Shown: one piece after another, positions 1 to 9,925 of the stretch
How positions within the stretch are numbered: position 1 is the stretch's first letter
How the letters are laid out: each line of letters starts with the position of its first letter
Source: Jimgerdemannia flammicorona
Taxonomy: Eukaryota > Mucoromycota > Endogonomycetes > Endogonales > Endogonaceae
Assembly: GCA_003990745.1 (NCBI GenBank)
Contig: RBNI01001634.1
Location: 1-21,532 of the forward strand
Direction of reading: 5' to 3'
Length of the DNA: 21,532 nt
Translations under genes and position numbers: made by a program
Notes under the pieces: generated by a model
The model's database searches: none
What the model was told of the DNA's origin: nothing
Seen by the model: only the letters and a program-made list of their open reading frames with translations

Positions 1-185
1 AAAAGCAATGATCGTACTGGTGAGCATGCTGGCCAGGGTGCCTTGGCTGGCAGCAGGTGGGGAGGAGGGGAGATAGTTTGGGGATGCCAGGGGCCTTGAT
101 GGCTAGCTGAGGCTCTGGTGGTGGAGGGAGGGGTGGCCTGAGGCAGTGAGGAGGGGAGAGGTCAACCTTTGCTGACAAGGTCAAG

Positions 186-1904
186 ATGGAGAGAATGACC
201 TCTGGTCTGGATGGTTGGCTAGGCCTGGGGAAGGTGTTGACGGCTACTGCAGGGGGACAGAAAGGAGTGCCCAGGGGAGTGTCTGGTGGTAGGGGAGGGG
301 GGGGAGTAGGGGCTGAAGATGTGACTGTTGATGGGGCTGTGGCTGGGGATTTGGAAAAAAATCCAGATGTGACAGCAGTTGCTGGTTCAGAATAGGGAGT
401 GGGCACAAGGCCCAGGGACCTGGCAGATGGGGTGACAGGTATGGTGTTGGCACCATTACTCAAGAAATCAAGGTCAGAATTTGCCATCACAATGTATTTC
501 AGGGGCTTGGCAGTGACTGTGAGAATGATCTTGGGGCTGATGGTGCAGGAGGTAAAAGGGGCAGCATTGGTAAAGTTTTTGAAGGGAAAGGAAGGGGTCA
601 AGGTAGGGTTTGAGGAAGAAGAAGCATTGCTGGCTGCCATGGAGAAGGGGGTAATGGTGGGAGGGGTTGTAGTCTCTATGGCCAGGTGCATACACTTGGA
701 CCCCTGAGTGGTACAGTTGACAGTATTGGATCTTCCTATAGTATTGAGGGAGAGGGCTAGAGAGTTGATTGTGGAGGCAGTCAAGGAGTATGGGGAGATT
801 GTGGATGTTGGGTTCAAGGTCTGGGAGGGTACAGAGCTCTGGACTGGTGACGTCAATATTTGGATAAGGCTGGCTGGAAAGGAGAACATGGGGAAGACGA
901 GGGACTGGCTGGCAACTCTGAAGTAGGGACTGGTGGAGTGCAAGGTCATGAGGGTGAAGAGGACTCTGGAAGAGGAGGAAGACTTGCTTGAGGTGCTGGA
1001 GGATATGGAAGGAGCAGTTGAGAGGAGGAGATTGGCCTGGAAGGAGTATGAGGCCAGGATGGTGGTGGAAGTAGTCGATGGGAAGAGGATCAGGATGGAT
1101 CAGGTGACCTGGGAGAAGATGCAGGAAAGGAAAATCCAGAAGGAGCTGCTGGCAAAGTTGGGCAGTGGTGGGGCAGGCAGCAGTACAGAGGATGAGAAAG
1201 CAGGATTGTGGGAGAGTACCTGGGCAGGGGGAAGTGGGATGGCCCAAGATGGTGCACAGGATGGATCAAGTAAGGAGAGGGAAGGCAGTGTGGAGGCAGA
1301 TGCAGAAATGAGCAAAGAGGTATACCCTCAGTATAGTGTCCTGAGTGGGGCCAGGGTAGAGGAGGAGTTACTAGATATTCTGGATGAGGAGTGGGATGAA
1401 TCAGTGAGGAGGAGTGCTTTGGTGGATCCAGAGGTGGGGGGTGGCTAGGTTGCCCAGGGTGTGGCGGAGGCAGTAGATGAGGAGAAGTGGCTGTGGAGGA
1501 CTCTGGAAGGGGTGGCAGTGGAGGAGCTGGAGGGAGAGGACTTCTGGGTTATGGAAGAGAGGCATTGGGAGGAAATCCTTCAGAGTGAGGAGGTACTAAG
1601 GAAGGTGAGGAATGAGATCCTGGCAGTCCTCTTGGAATCAGTTGAATACTAAGTGGATGATCAGAGGGAGGAGGAGCTTAGGGGGATTGTGAATGACTGG
1701 ACAGCATACTTGTGGAACTCAAGGAAGGGATTGGAGAAGTGGAGGGCAGTCTGCACAGACTACCAGTTGGAGATAGAGGTGGTGGATAGGGTGGAATGTC
1801 AGGAAATCTTGGAGGTATTAGATACTCAGACTGTCATAGAGGGTGACTTGGAAGCAGAGTGGCACTTGAATCTGGCTGGGAATGAGATGAGCATGAAATA
1901 CTAG
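186..1904 (+). pseudogene. LINE ORF1-like frame (gag-like), broken
   Basis: A single reading frame runs from at least 186 to 1904, interrupted only by in-frame stops at 393-395, 705-707, 924-926, 1446-1448 and 1650-1652 and closed by the stop at 1902-1904. That pattern indicates one ancestral protein of more than 550 residues hit by point mutation rather than by indels. The part from 708 to 926 (containing LDLP and EYGEIVDV) resembles the RRM-like/DUF4283-like RNA-binding segment of fungal and plant LINE ORF1 proteins. The C-terminal half (933-1904) is highly charged and rich in Glu, Val and Trp. I could not see a clear CCHC knuckle. ORF1 proteins of this type bind LINE RNA in the RNP; here that role is inferred from position before the endonuclease. 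Confidence 0.6.
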
Positions 1905-1936
1905 GCTGATATCTCTAATTCAAATATTTTTTCAAT

Positions 1937-2660
1937 ATGAACAGTATGACTAGAATATTTTCTTTGAATGTGAATGGGTTGTGGGGGGTGACCAGGAGGA
2001 AGTGCATATTTGGATGGCTGAAGGAGCTGGATGCAGATCTCTTCTTGCTGCAGGATGTCATTATGAGGTGAATGTGGACTTATAGGATTAGACTAAGGAA
2101 TGGGGGGGGGCTGTGGTGTGGATGGGGAGGGTGGGTATCCTCATATATAAAGGAATGGAGGACATTGGGGATATTGGACATTGGGGGTCTCAGCTAATGT
2201 GGGGTGTGTGAAAGAGGCCTGGATGGAGCCTGTTGACTGTTGGGTCATGTTACTGCCCAGCAGAGAGAGGCAAATGGGTGGATTGGGTTCACAGTTTGAA
2301 AGAGACTGGTGTCTTGGGTGAGGTTGGGTTGGACTGCCTGGGGGGTGACTTCAATATAGTATGGGACAAGGGGATGGATAGGACAGATGGCAGGAGAGGA
2401 ATGTAGAGCAAGAGTGGGGGGTTGGATGACTGGTTGGAGGTAGAGAGGCTGAGTTCTTTGGCTGATTCAGAGAGATGGTTTTGGAATGATTGTCAAACTT
2501 TTACTTACTGAGCAACAGGGCTGGGCTCAAGGATTGACTGGATATTGATAGGGGATTGCTGGAAAGTATATGTCTGGACAATGCTGGAGGTGGTTTGGTG
2601 TCCATGGTCAGATCATTGGGGTCTGCTAGGAGGGGGGAGGTTTGGGAGAAGTGGGGATGG
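1937..2660 (+). pseudogene. LINE ORF2 N-terminus: APE-type endonuclease domain, broken
   Basis: The frame opens with ATG at 1937, 33 bp after the ORF1 stop. It reads IFSLNVNGLWG...FLLQD, the usual first block of LINE endonucleases, where the catalytic QE has become QD. Further on are GGDFN (GGT at 2344-2346, GAC at 2347-2349), a SRID block near 2525-2540, and SDH near 2605, the catalytic His motif. This domain nicks target DNA for target-primed reverse transcription. Frame changes are needed between the first block and GDFN, and several stops interrupt it, so the enzyme is dead. The domain assignment rests on the order and spacing of these motifs. Confidence 0.8.
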
Positions 2661-3475
2661 GCCTGGACATTGGCATCTAAACTCTTCTTTATTAGAGGAT
2701 GGGGTTTTGTGGGCAGACTGGGAAAAGGAGGCTATTGTGAACATTGGAGAGTGGCGGGACCAGGGCCTGGAGATTGGGGACTGCTGGAGGAGGCTGAAGG
2801 CAAGTGCTCAGGGGTACTGGAGGAAAGCAGGGAAAGGAAGGTGTGCCCAATGATGGCAGAGAGTGCTATGGGCCTCACAGTGATTGGCGGCACCCATAGA
2901 GAGATGGGCAGGGATACTAGAAGTTTGGGAGATGGCCAACTGGCATATTGTGAGAATCCAGAAGGAGGTCAAGGAGCTTAAGGAAGTGCTACAAAGGGAG
3001 GAGAAGGTTAGACTAAAGGGGATGATGGCATGGTTGCAGTGGCAGGGGCTTGAGGAGAGAGAGAGACCTACTAGGTTTTTATCATGGATGTTACAAGTAT
3101 GATGAATGAAGTAGCAGTGGGATGGAGTCCTGGATGTGGATGGGGAGATGGTAGTGGGGACTCCGGCAATTCTGGGATTACTGAAGGCCCAATGGGAGGA
3201 TCTGTGGAGTGAGAAGGAAGGGGGGGAGGATGCTTTGAACATCGAGAGGCAGCTGGGGGATTGGCATCTGGACCCTGCAGTGGGCCTGGAGACTTTGGGG
3301 GACCTGGTGAGAGGAGAGGAAATTTGCAAGATTTTGGCTATGACAAGTAAGGGGACAGCTCTGGGGGAGGATGGACTTCTCTGGGATTTTTGGAAGAAGA
3401 TGGCTAGGGTGGGCAAGATATTGGCAGAAATGACAGAGATGGATGGAGAGGTTCTTCAGTCTGGAACTTAGATTG
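2660..3475 (+). pseudogene. LINE ORF2 linker between endonuclease and RT
   Basis: This stretch reads WHLNSSLLED (near 2672), then Trp/Lys-rich helical sequence, then at 3136-3471 a block ending EEICKILAM...EDGLLWDFWKKM. That last block is the segment just before RT, typically LT..EI...L....GKAPG.DGL...FYK, with the GKAPG part eroded here. The linker is typical of L1/Tad-type ORF2 proteins and joins the endonuclease to the polymerase. Several frames must be joined to read it through, so indels as well as stops are present. Function beyond a connecting and RNA-binding role is not known to me. Confidence 0.7.
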
Positions 3476-4300
3476 GGGGCCAATACCTAGGGCTGGTCTC
3501 CTTGCTCTATAAGGATAAGAGGAGATGAGAAGATTGGAGAACTGGTGGCCAATCATGTTACTCAACATGGACCACAAACTGGTGATGAAGATATTGGTGA
3601 TGAGGCTGTAGGGAATCACTCAGCAGGTGCTTGGGGTGGAGCAATGAGGATTTGTTGGTGGCTGGTTGATCCACAATGGGATGGCATGGGTATATAGTGT
3701 GATTGAAGGGGCCTAGGTGGTAGGGGTGGAAGGCCGATTGGTCTTTTTGGATTAAGAGAAGGCATATGATAGAGTGAGGAGGATCTGGTTAGAGGGAGTA
3801 TTGAAACGGATTCGTATTCCCCCAGGGTTATGCAGGTCATTGATCAGCCTCTTGGAAAACAGTCAGGCTGTATTGGTAGTCAATGGCCACAGAGGGGTGA
3901 CCTTCCCTCTTGATTGTAGGGTGTCACAAGGTGACCCTTTGTCACCCATTTTATATGCCCTCTCCCTGGAGTCCCTACTGGACAGGATCAGGCATTGAAT
4001 TGGGGGATTGGACATTCTAGGGATAAATTGGAAGGTGGGGGCCTTGGTGGATGACATGGTGGTTGGACTGGGCTTATTGGCAGATGTGGGGGAATTACAG
4101 AGGTCCGTTGAGTGGTATGAGAGGGCATCTGGTGCTAAGCTCAATTGGCACAAATGTGAGACTCTGGTGCTAGGTGGTGGAATCATTGGTGGTGACGTGA
4201 TTGGGACAGTAGTGCCTGCAGGAGAGTCAGTGCATTACTTGAGGATCTGCTTCTCAGTGTTTGGGTCCCTTCTCTCCTGTGCATGGTGGGACCAATGACT
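3476..4300 (+). pseudogene. LINE ORF2 reverse transcriptase domain, broken
   Basis: The RT blocks appear in order. A LLNMDHKLVMKIL-type block lies near 3555-3600. Motif A, FLD-stop-EKAYDRV, lies near 3742-3780 (the stop is TAA, expected CAA). Motif B, SQGDPLSPILYALSLE, lies near 3930-3975. Motif C, LVDDMVVGLG, has its two Asp codons at 4050-4055, a variant of the usual (F/Y)ADD. Downstream SGAKLNWHKCE (about 4129-4158) is the 'thumb' block K.N..K. Both Asp of motif C are intact, but stops occur at 3749-3751 and after 3998, and the 5' part is frame-shifted. The domain copies LINE RNA at the nicked target. The minus-strand copy at 20870-21020 matches motif C here. Confidence 0.9.
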
Positions 4301-5447
4301 TCTGGAGTGGGAAAATGTACTTCTGTGATGGAGTGGTCAGCATATATTCTTGGCAGGAAGAGTGATAGTGCTGAATTTGTATTGGTTGCTGAAGCTGTAG
4401 TATGTGGGGTATCATCTGGACTTTCTAGCTTGGGTGGTCAGGGGGCTGTTGAAGATGGCGAGATCATGGATCTGGGGAGGGTGGCACAGTCAGATAGGTT
4501 GGGAGGTTCTTACCCTACCAGTAGAAGGAGGTGGGCCGGGTATAGTGGACTTTCCCAAATGGCTTCATTGCTTGTAAGCCTGGTGGCTGAGGAGGGCAAG
4601 TGAGCTGAGGGGCTGGGAGTGGGTACCACTCCTGCAGAGGGTGTGGGAGGCCTAGTATTCCCCTTGTGGTATGTCTGGTGACCTGCTCGCAATGGTGGCC
4701 ATAGATGGGAGCAGAAGGATGTAGTATAAGGACTTTTGGTGGGAGGTGGTGGATGGTGCTAAGAGAATTGGACTTCGGTGGCAGGGGGATGAAGGAGAGG
4801 AGGATTGGGGACTGAGGATGTGGCGATGGAACAGACTGCTGCTTGGTGGTGTTTTGGTAGAGGACTTCTGACTTGGTAATGGTATGGAATATTTACAGGG
4901 CCTGGGTGGAGATCTATGGCCTGAAGCCTGGCAGAGGGTTGGGATTGGCAAGGAGTGGGACTGGAATGGTCTCTGGATTTGGAACAAGCAGGTGATGCAG
5001 TGGCTGCCCCCCAAGTTTTGGGTGGTATAGTGGCAAGTTCTTCAGCAGAATGTGATGTTGAACTATTAGTCTGGACACTTGGTGGCCAGTGGCACATATG
5101 AGTATGAGGAATATTTCAATGTTGGACAGGAAGGGGGAGTGATACAAATGCCTGAACATTGGCTTGGTGAGTGTGACATTTTGGGGGTGTTTTGGGGGAG
5201 TATCGGGGACTGGTTAGGGCTACAAGCTCTAGAGAGAGGGGAAGGGGGGAGATGGGGGGAGCTCTGCCGAAGGCTGGTCAGCAGGGTGTGGGATGAATGG
5301 CTGACCCTAGGTTGGGCTCTGGCCATATGGGTTGGGATGATGGGGCATTGGGTTGATGTATTTGAGGAGGGCCAACAGGTTGGGGTTGGGGATAGGGTGG
5401 CACATTGGGAATGGTTATTACTAGATATTTTGAATGGCTGGTGGTGA
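4301..5447 (+). pseudogene. LINE ORF2 C-terminal region with zinc-finger-like tail, broken
   Basis: After RT the frames contain Trp-rich blocks typical of the LINE C-terminus. A sequence near 5100-5175 reads YEEYFNVGQEGG...EHWLGECD, which looks like a C..C...H....C knuckle whose first two Cys have become Tyr (TGT/TGC to TAT). Such tails bind the LINE RNA or target DNA. The frame 5079-5447 is the longest open piece. At least three frames must be joined between 4300 and 5447. The assignment as the ORF2 C-terminus is by position and by this knuckle; the Cys to Tyr reading is inference. Confidence 0.6.
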
Positions 5448-5681
5448 GGGTGGGGGCCAGGTGGTGGGAGTTGCAGGGGTTTGGTTCAGTGTATCTCCCA
5501 GAAGAGTGGCAGGAGGATTCAGGTGGTGGGCAATGAGGTTGTCCTCTGGCAGGGGGGTGTAGAGAGGGGAGGAGTGGATCTGAGGGGTATTGGTTGAGGG
5601 GATAGAGTGATATTGTATCATTATTATTATAGACAGTAGTAATAAAGGGAAGTTCAAGTGACATTAAAAGAAAAAAAAAAA
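5448..5681 (+). other. LINE 3' UTR and A-tail
   Basis: This is G-rich non-coding sequence ending in (ATT)n-like TATCATTATTATTATAG, AATAAA at 5641-5646 and an A-run at 5671-5681. The last 40 bases match, in reverse complement, the start of the second LINE at 19371-19410. This fixes the 3' terminus of the family. Confidence 0.85.
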
Positions 5682-5689
5682 CTTGTAAG

Positions 5690-6770
5690 AATGATAGGCC
5701 ACATAGTGTCCTTCTTGCATAAGTACTGCTCTAAGAGCTAGATCAGAGGTATTATAGTGACTTTATATGATAGGGTAGGATTTGCTGCTTGAAGCACTGG
5801 AGTGGTTATTAAGGCATATTTTAGCACTTGGAAGGCTGTATCTTGTTTGGGTCCCCAATTTATAAGATTGTTGAAGTCTTTCTCTTGTTTCATAGTCCAG
5901 GGTTGTTCTTCTTTCTTATTGTACTTGGTCATTTGGATAAGGACAGTAGTGATTTTGACAAAGTTGGTAACAAATTGTCTATAATAGTTTGTTAATTCCA
6001 GGAATGACTAGAGGTCCAGCTTCTTTGGTCTGGGCCAATCCTTGATTGCAGAGATTTTGCTGGGGTCCACTTTGATTCCATTTGGTATGACAATGTATCC
6101 AAGGAATTGAATTTTTTTCAGGAGAAATTCACATTTGCTGAGTTTTGTAAAGAGTTAGTTTTCATGGAGTTTCAGTAGTATTAGTTCAAGGTGTTCAAGA
6201 TGCTCCTCCAGAGTTTTGCTGAAGACTAGGATGTTGTCAATATAGACAACAATGAATTTGTCTAGATATGAGTGCAGGATGGTATTCATCAGAGTCTGGA
6301 AGATTGCAGGAGCATTAGTTAAGCCAAAGAGCATAATCAGAAACTCAAAATGTCTATAGTGAGTTCAGAAGGCTGTCTTGTAGATATTATCTTCTTTTAT
6401 GGCAATTTGCTAGTAAAAATTTTACAGGCCAAAAGAGCTCATAAATTGTGGATTGGTAAGCCTCATCAATTCTGGGTAGTGGGCAATAGTTCTTAATGGT
6501 CTGTTCATTGAGATCACAGTAATCAATACACATTTGTAAGTCTCCTCCTTTCTTGACAATAAAGAGGACTAGTGTACCATAGGGTGATACACTGGGTCTG
6601 ATGAATCCTTATTCTAGGAGTTTGTCAATTTCTTTCTTGAGTGCATTGATTTCTCTTAGAAATATGTGGTAGATTGACTTGAAGGCTGGCTTGGCATCTG
6701 AGATAGTCTTGATGGCATGGTCTACTGCTCATTGAGGTGGTAGGCCTTTCAAAAGTTTCTTTGAGAATAT
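5690..6770 (-). pseudogene. Old gypsy pol: reverse transcriptase and start of RNase H, broken
   Basis: Translated on the - strand the region reads GFIRPSVSPYG...MCIDY.DLNEQTIKN..PLPRIDE (about 6420-6610), then [19 protein letters not shown] (about 6290-6350), then [12 protein letters not shown] (about 6215-6250), FLGYIV (about 6085), and WGPKQDTAF..LK (about 5810-5855), the RT to RNase H connection. These are the standard Ty3/gypsy RT blocks. The second Asp of YIDD is Asn here (AAC; + strand GTT at 6233-6235), which would abolish catalysis. Motif A (F.KIDL..GY) is not readable and seems partly deleted. Several TAG/TAA stops interrupt it. RNase H is lost just after its beginning, at the LINE junction at 5682. 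Confidence 0.93.
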
Positions 6771-6959
6771 GTCTCAGAATTTCTGGAGTAGGGATCTAAC
6801 ACAGCTATCAACTTTGAAAAAGTCTTCTTCAAAGTTCTCAGGTTCTTCTTTAGATGGGTGGATGGAGATGGCAAAGAGAGGATATTTCTTAGCCAATTTC
6901 TTAAGCTATAGCTTATTGATGTAGGTAATCTTTGGTCCAGAGTCACTAGAACTAATTGA

Positions 6960-7310
6960 GTCCTTTTTGCCTTACAGTTTGAAGTTGTAGCATCCTTTCT
7001 TAATGGTCAGGGAATGGTTTATCCAATTGATCATAAGGTTCTCTTATTTTAACCATAGGGTCCCAAGGATGATTTAATTATCAGAAAGAGGTACAATCTG
7101 AAGGGTAATATATACTCAGTAGTCACCAATTCAGAAGGGCAGATTGTGGACTTCCTTGCTAATGACATGAGAGGTTCTATCAGCTATGGCAACTGCTTGG
7201 GTTTATTGTACCAGAGAGGTGAAGACCTTGAGTCTGTTGGCTGTTTCTTCATTAATGAAGTTGTCTGATGCACTACTATCTATCATAATCTTAATAGGTG
7301 CTTGGTTGAT
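6960..7310 (-). pseudogene. Old gypsy aspartic protease domain, broken
   Basis: The - strand reads IKIMIDSSASDNFINEETA at about 7240-7297, with the catalytic triplet codons at 7266-7286. This is the retrotransposon protease signature (V/L)IDSGAS(D/H)NFI, with Gly of DSG changed to Ser. About 80 codons later comes IILGTLWL near 7050-7075, the usual ILG(M/L).WL block that ends this domain. The protease normally cuts the Gag-Pol polyprotein. It lies between the dUTPase domain and RT. Stops and the Gly to Ser change make this copy inactive. Confidence 0.85.
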
Positions 7311-7544
7311 AAAAGCTTGAAGTGTAAGCAGTTTGTCTGATCCAATGGTGGTGATTTCAGTTGTAGGAGCTTTCCTTCTGTTGGTTCTTCTGTGAGCCAG
7401 TTTATTGATGAAAAAGAAGCAATCATTGATTATTCAGAAAGAGTACATTCCAATGCCATAGGGGTATCAGCCACTGGGTATATATCTGTCTTTGATTTTT
7501 ATATAGAATTATTCTTCTTTATTCATAGTAGATTGGGCTGGAGC

Positions 7545-7925
7545 CTTATTTGATGAGCCAAATCCTTTGGATCCTTAGATGTTGGGCAGTAGTTCAGGGA
7601 CTTTCTTGACTGTCAGAGTTGACTTGATTTTTTCAAATAGGATCTGAGCAATGCAGAAACAAATGGGGATCTTGAAGGGTATCCAACTATGGTTTCAGAT
7701 GAGGACAATGATTTCACCTATATAATCTTTGTCAATAACTCCTCCTTCTACTGAGAGTCCTTTCAATACTAGGCTACTGTAACAGCATATTCTTCCAACA
7801 TATTCTTCAGAGATTTGGATGCTGATTCCTGTGTAGACTTGCTTGACTTCTTGGTTGGAAACTATAGCTTCTTTGGCTGTATACAGGTCATATCCAGCTG
7901 TCTTTTGACTTCCTTTACTTGAGGC
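7545..7925 (-). pseudogene. dUTPase domain of the gypsy polyprotein (between zinc knuckle and protease), broken
   Basis: The - strand shows the five trimeric-dUTPase motifs in order. Motif I, TAGYDLYTA, is at about 7875-7900. Motif II, GRI..YSSL, is at about 7775-7800 and would normally be GRIAPRSSL, so the Arg is lost. Motif III, GGVIDKDYIGEI, is at 7710-7745 with the catalytic Asp and the Tyr intact. Motif IV, CIAQILFEK, is near 7640-7670. Motif V, GSKGFGSS, is at 7551-7574 and is preceded by a stop (7575-7577) where Arg is expected. The length, about 125 codons, fits the family. dUTPase hydrolyses dUTP to dUMP and limits uracil in newly made cDNA. It sits in the same frame region as the end of gag and the start of protease, as in betaretroviruses. 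An in-frame TGA lies near 7700. I regard the fold assignment as strong because all five motifs are collinear. Confidence 0.88.
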
Positions 7926-7929
7926 CTTG

Positions 7930-9913
7930 ACAATTTGCCTTAACTTGACAAAGTTTAGTGTTCTGGTAGTCAGGTTATTGAGGTGGTGCAGAGTATTAAC
8001 AGTTGCTTGTATTGCTGTTAAGGGTTTTCAGTTAGGGTAGGCACTGGCTATGTGTTCTGTCTTTTGGCAATAGAAGTATACTCTACTTCTTTGAAGTTTA
8101 TTTCTTTCTTCTTTAGTGAGTTTCTTGAAGATACTTGGCTGAGTGGGATTATGATATTGAGATATCCAAGAGGTGAATGTGTAGGGAGCTCAGGATGCTT
8201 TATTAGATTCTTCTTTCTTAGTCCAAGTTTTTTCCTTATTGTTGAATTGTCTTTAGGGCAGAATTGGTCTAGCTGTTAGGATTCACTTGACCATAGTCTT
8301 GATTCTTGCCAGGTACTATTATTGGTGATAACAACCAACTGGGCATCCTTGTTCTCAGATTTTCCTTGTAAGCTATTCAGGTAGTGTATCAAATAAGTGG
8401 TCTGCTCTTGTACCATTTTGTGCTTCATCATTGGTAATGTATTCTAGACCAACAGTGTTCAGAAGTGACTTGAGTTTTGTACAGAAGGTTTTAAATTCCT
8501 CCTTGCCATATACATCAAATTTGAGGTTGCAGAGTTTAACTCAAGATTCAGCAATTATGGTTTTGCTGTGGTATTGAGCAATCATGAGTTATTTCAGTCC
8601 AGGGACTGCAGGTTGGGTGTCCCATATGAGGGGTTTTTCAGGAAGGGTTCACCACTATTCTTTAGCAGGTCTTTGAAAGAATGTAACAACTTGATAGATA
8701 TAGGCTATAGTAGTAGCAAAGAGTTGTTTCAAAGTGTGGTCTTGATTGTTTATCAGAAGGTAGTCAGCAACTTGCTCATTGGTCCATTGATTGGCTTTGA
8801 AGTTGGTGTCATCTATGCTAATAAAGTTTTGAATTTCTTATACAGTACTATTGAAGATAGATAGGCTCAGATTTTTGGTTGGTCAGATCTGTTCAGCTAA
8901 AGCAGTAATGGTTGCTGCCATTATGGCTACCTGGGCTATGAGATCTAGAATCTCTTAGTTTGCTATGTTGTTTGCTAGAGATAGTTGGACTACTGATAGT
9001 AGTGTTACTGATACTACTTGAGATACTGATTCAGAGTGTGATGGTGTTCTTTGAGTCTATATAAGTTACTAGAGTAATAGTTGTAGGTCTAGAGTAAGGG
9101 CTTGATAGATAGCTATCTGTTGCTGTGTAGGTTTATTCTGTCCTGATGGAAGTGTGTCTTCTTCAGTAGTAAATCTGGGATCAAATTCACTGAGATACTC
9201 CTCTTCCTCTTGGCTTTGGTCTCCATGTAGTTGGGTTTGCTCAGTGTCAAAGTCAATAGTATCAGTTGTATATCTGATTTCAGAAAGACTTAATTCAAAG
9301 TCAAGTTCTGGTTCAGTATTGGTTTCAGGTTCAGATAGAGCTATAGCTGGGCCTGCTTCAGATTCAGGGTCAGGTTATTGGTGGAGAGTTTCTCTCACTT
9401 CTTCCTTAAGAATATAGTAGGCCTTGCTATTCTGAAAAAAGTAGTATAATGCAGTCTTAGTTCTGGTGTAGTGAAAGTTGGTAGAGTTGAGCCACTTGGT
9501 TATAGAAGCTTGGGCTTTATGAGAAACTAAGGCTAGAAAGACTGCTGCTGGTTGTTCTAGGTTGCTCAGATTTGTGGAGCTGACAAAACTCTTATTGAGA
9601 AGTATAAAGAAGGCTTCTATAAGACCTTCTTCATCTTGACTTGCAGGGTAGAGAGCAAGGAGTTTAGTGTATAGAGTTTCACCTATCTGCTGATTTAATT
9701 GAAGTACTTCTTTCTTTAAATGAAGTCTGTCCCACTTGTTGCAGGTGTGGAGATCAAATTGTCCTTGAACATCAGGTTCAATTCTCTCCAGATTGTCAGA
9801 TTGTTCTGGATAAATTCCAGTTCAGAGGTTGGACTTTATACTAACTTGTAGAAATTCTCAGAGGTGTTTGTAGTAAGGTGAGGAAGTATCTTGAAGTGGA
9901 ATTGAATTATAAA
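7930..9913 (-). pseudogene. Old gypsy gag (long N-terminal region, capsid, zinc knuckle), broken
   Basis: The - strand frame runs from the PBS leftwards. Its first ~450 codons (about 8900-9913) include NKSFVSST.LSNL..PAAVFLALV and an acidic EEEEYLSEFDP stretch with many Gln/Thr/Pro, of unknown function. The capsid-like part follows (NLSLSIFNST...FISIDDTNFEANQWTNEQ, about 8780-8875; FFQRPAKEWW near 8640-8690). It ends in a CCHC-type knuckle at 8037-8081, reading YFYCQKTEHIASAY, where the first and last Cys are now Tyr. Gag forms the particle and binds RNA. The same N-terminal and early capsid segments occur at 15207-16445 in the nested copy. Stops are scattered, many explainable by C to T or G to A. 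Confidence 0.85.
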
Positions 9914-9925
9914 CTGCTGCTACCA
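9914..9925 (-). other. Primer-binding site of old gypsy copy
   Basis: On the - strand TGGTAGCAGCAG lies three bases inside the LTR end (CTTACA at 9929-9934, spacer ACT). TGGTAGCAG is complementary to a tRNA 3' end ...CUGCUACCA, which fits initiator methionine tRNA. The nested copy has the same site at the same spacing. Confidence 0.8.

Larger units (their letters stand above)
1..5681 (+). mobile_element. LINE (non-LTR retrotransposon) copy 1, 5' end outside window, decayed
   Basis: This is one non-LTR retrotransposon read on the + strand. In order it has an ORF1-like frame, an apurinic-type endonuclease, a reverse transcriptase and a zinc-finger-like C-terminus, and it ends in an A-run at 5671-5681. 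The 3' end (AATAAAGGGAAGTTCAAGTG, then the A-run) matches the 3' end of the minus-strand LINE at 19371, so both belong to one family. The sense strand is strikingly G-rich and C-poor. CpG is scarce and many stops look like CAG/CAA/CGA changed by C to T. The 5' end lies before base 1. Directly after the A-run comes the RNase H region of a gypsy element, so the LINE probably inserted into that element; the other half of the target is not visible. The family is Tad1/L1-like by architecture; the exact clade is inference. Confidence 0.88.

Noticed and set aside
474..1247. 257-codon minus-strand frame and other minus-strand frames over the LINE
   Set aside because: Pro/Leu/His-rich translations are the antisense shadow of a G-rich LINE; the + strand carries the ordered endonuclease and RT motifs.
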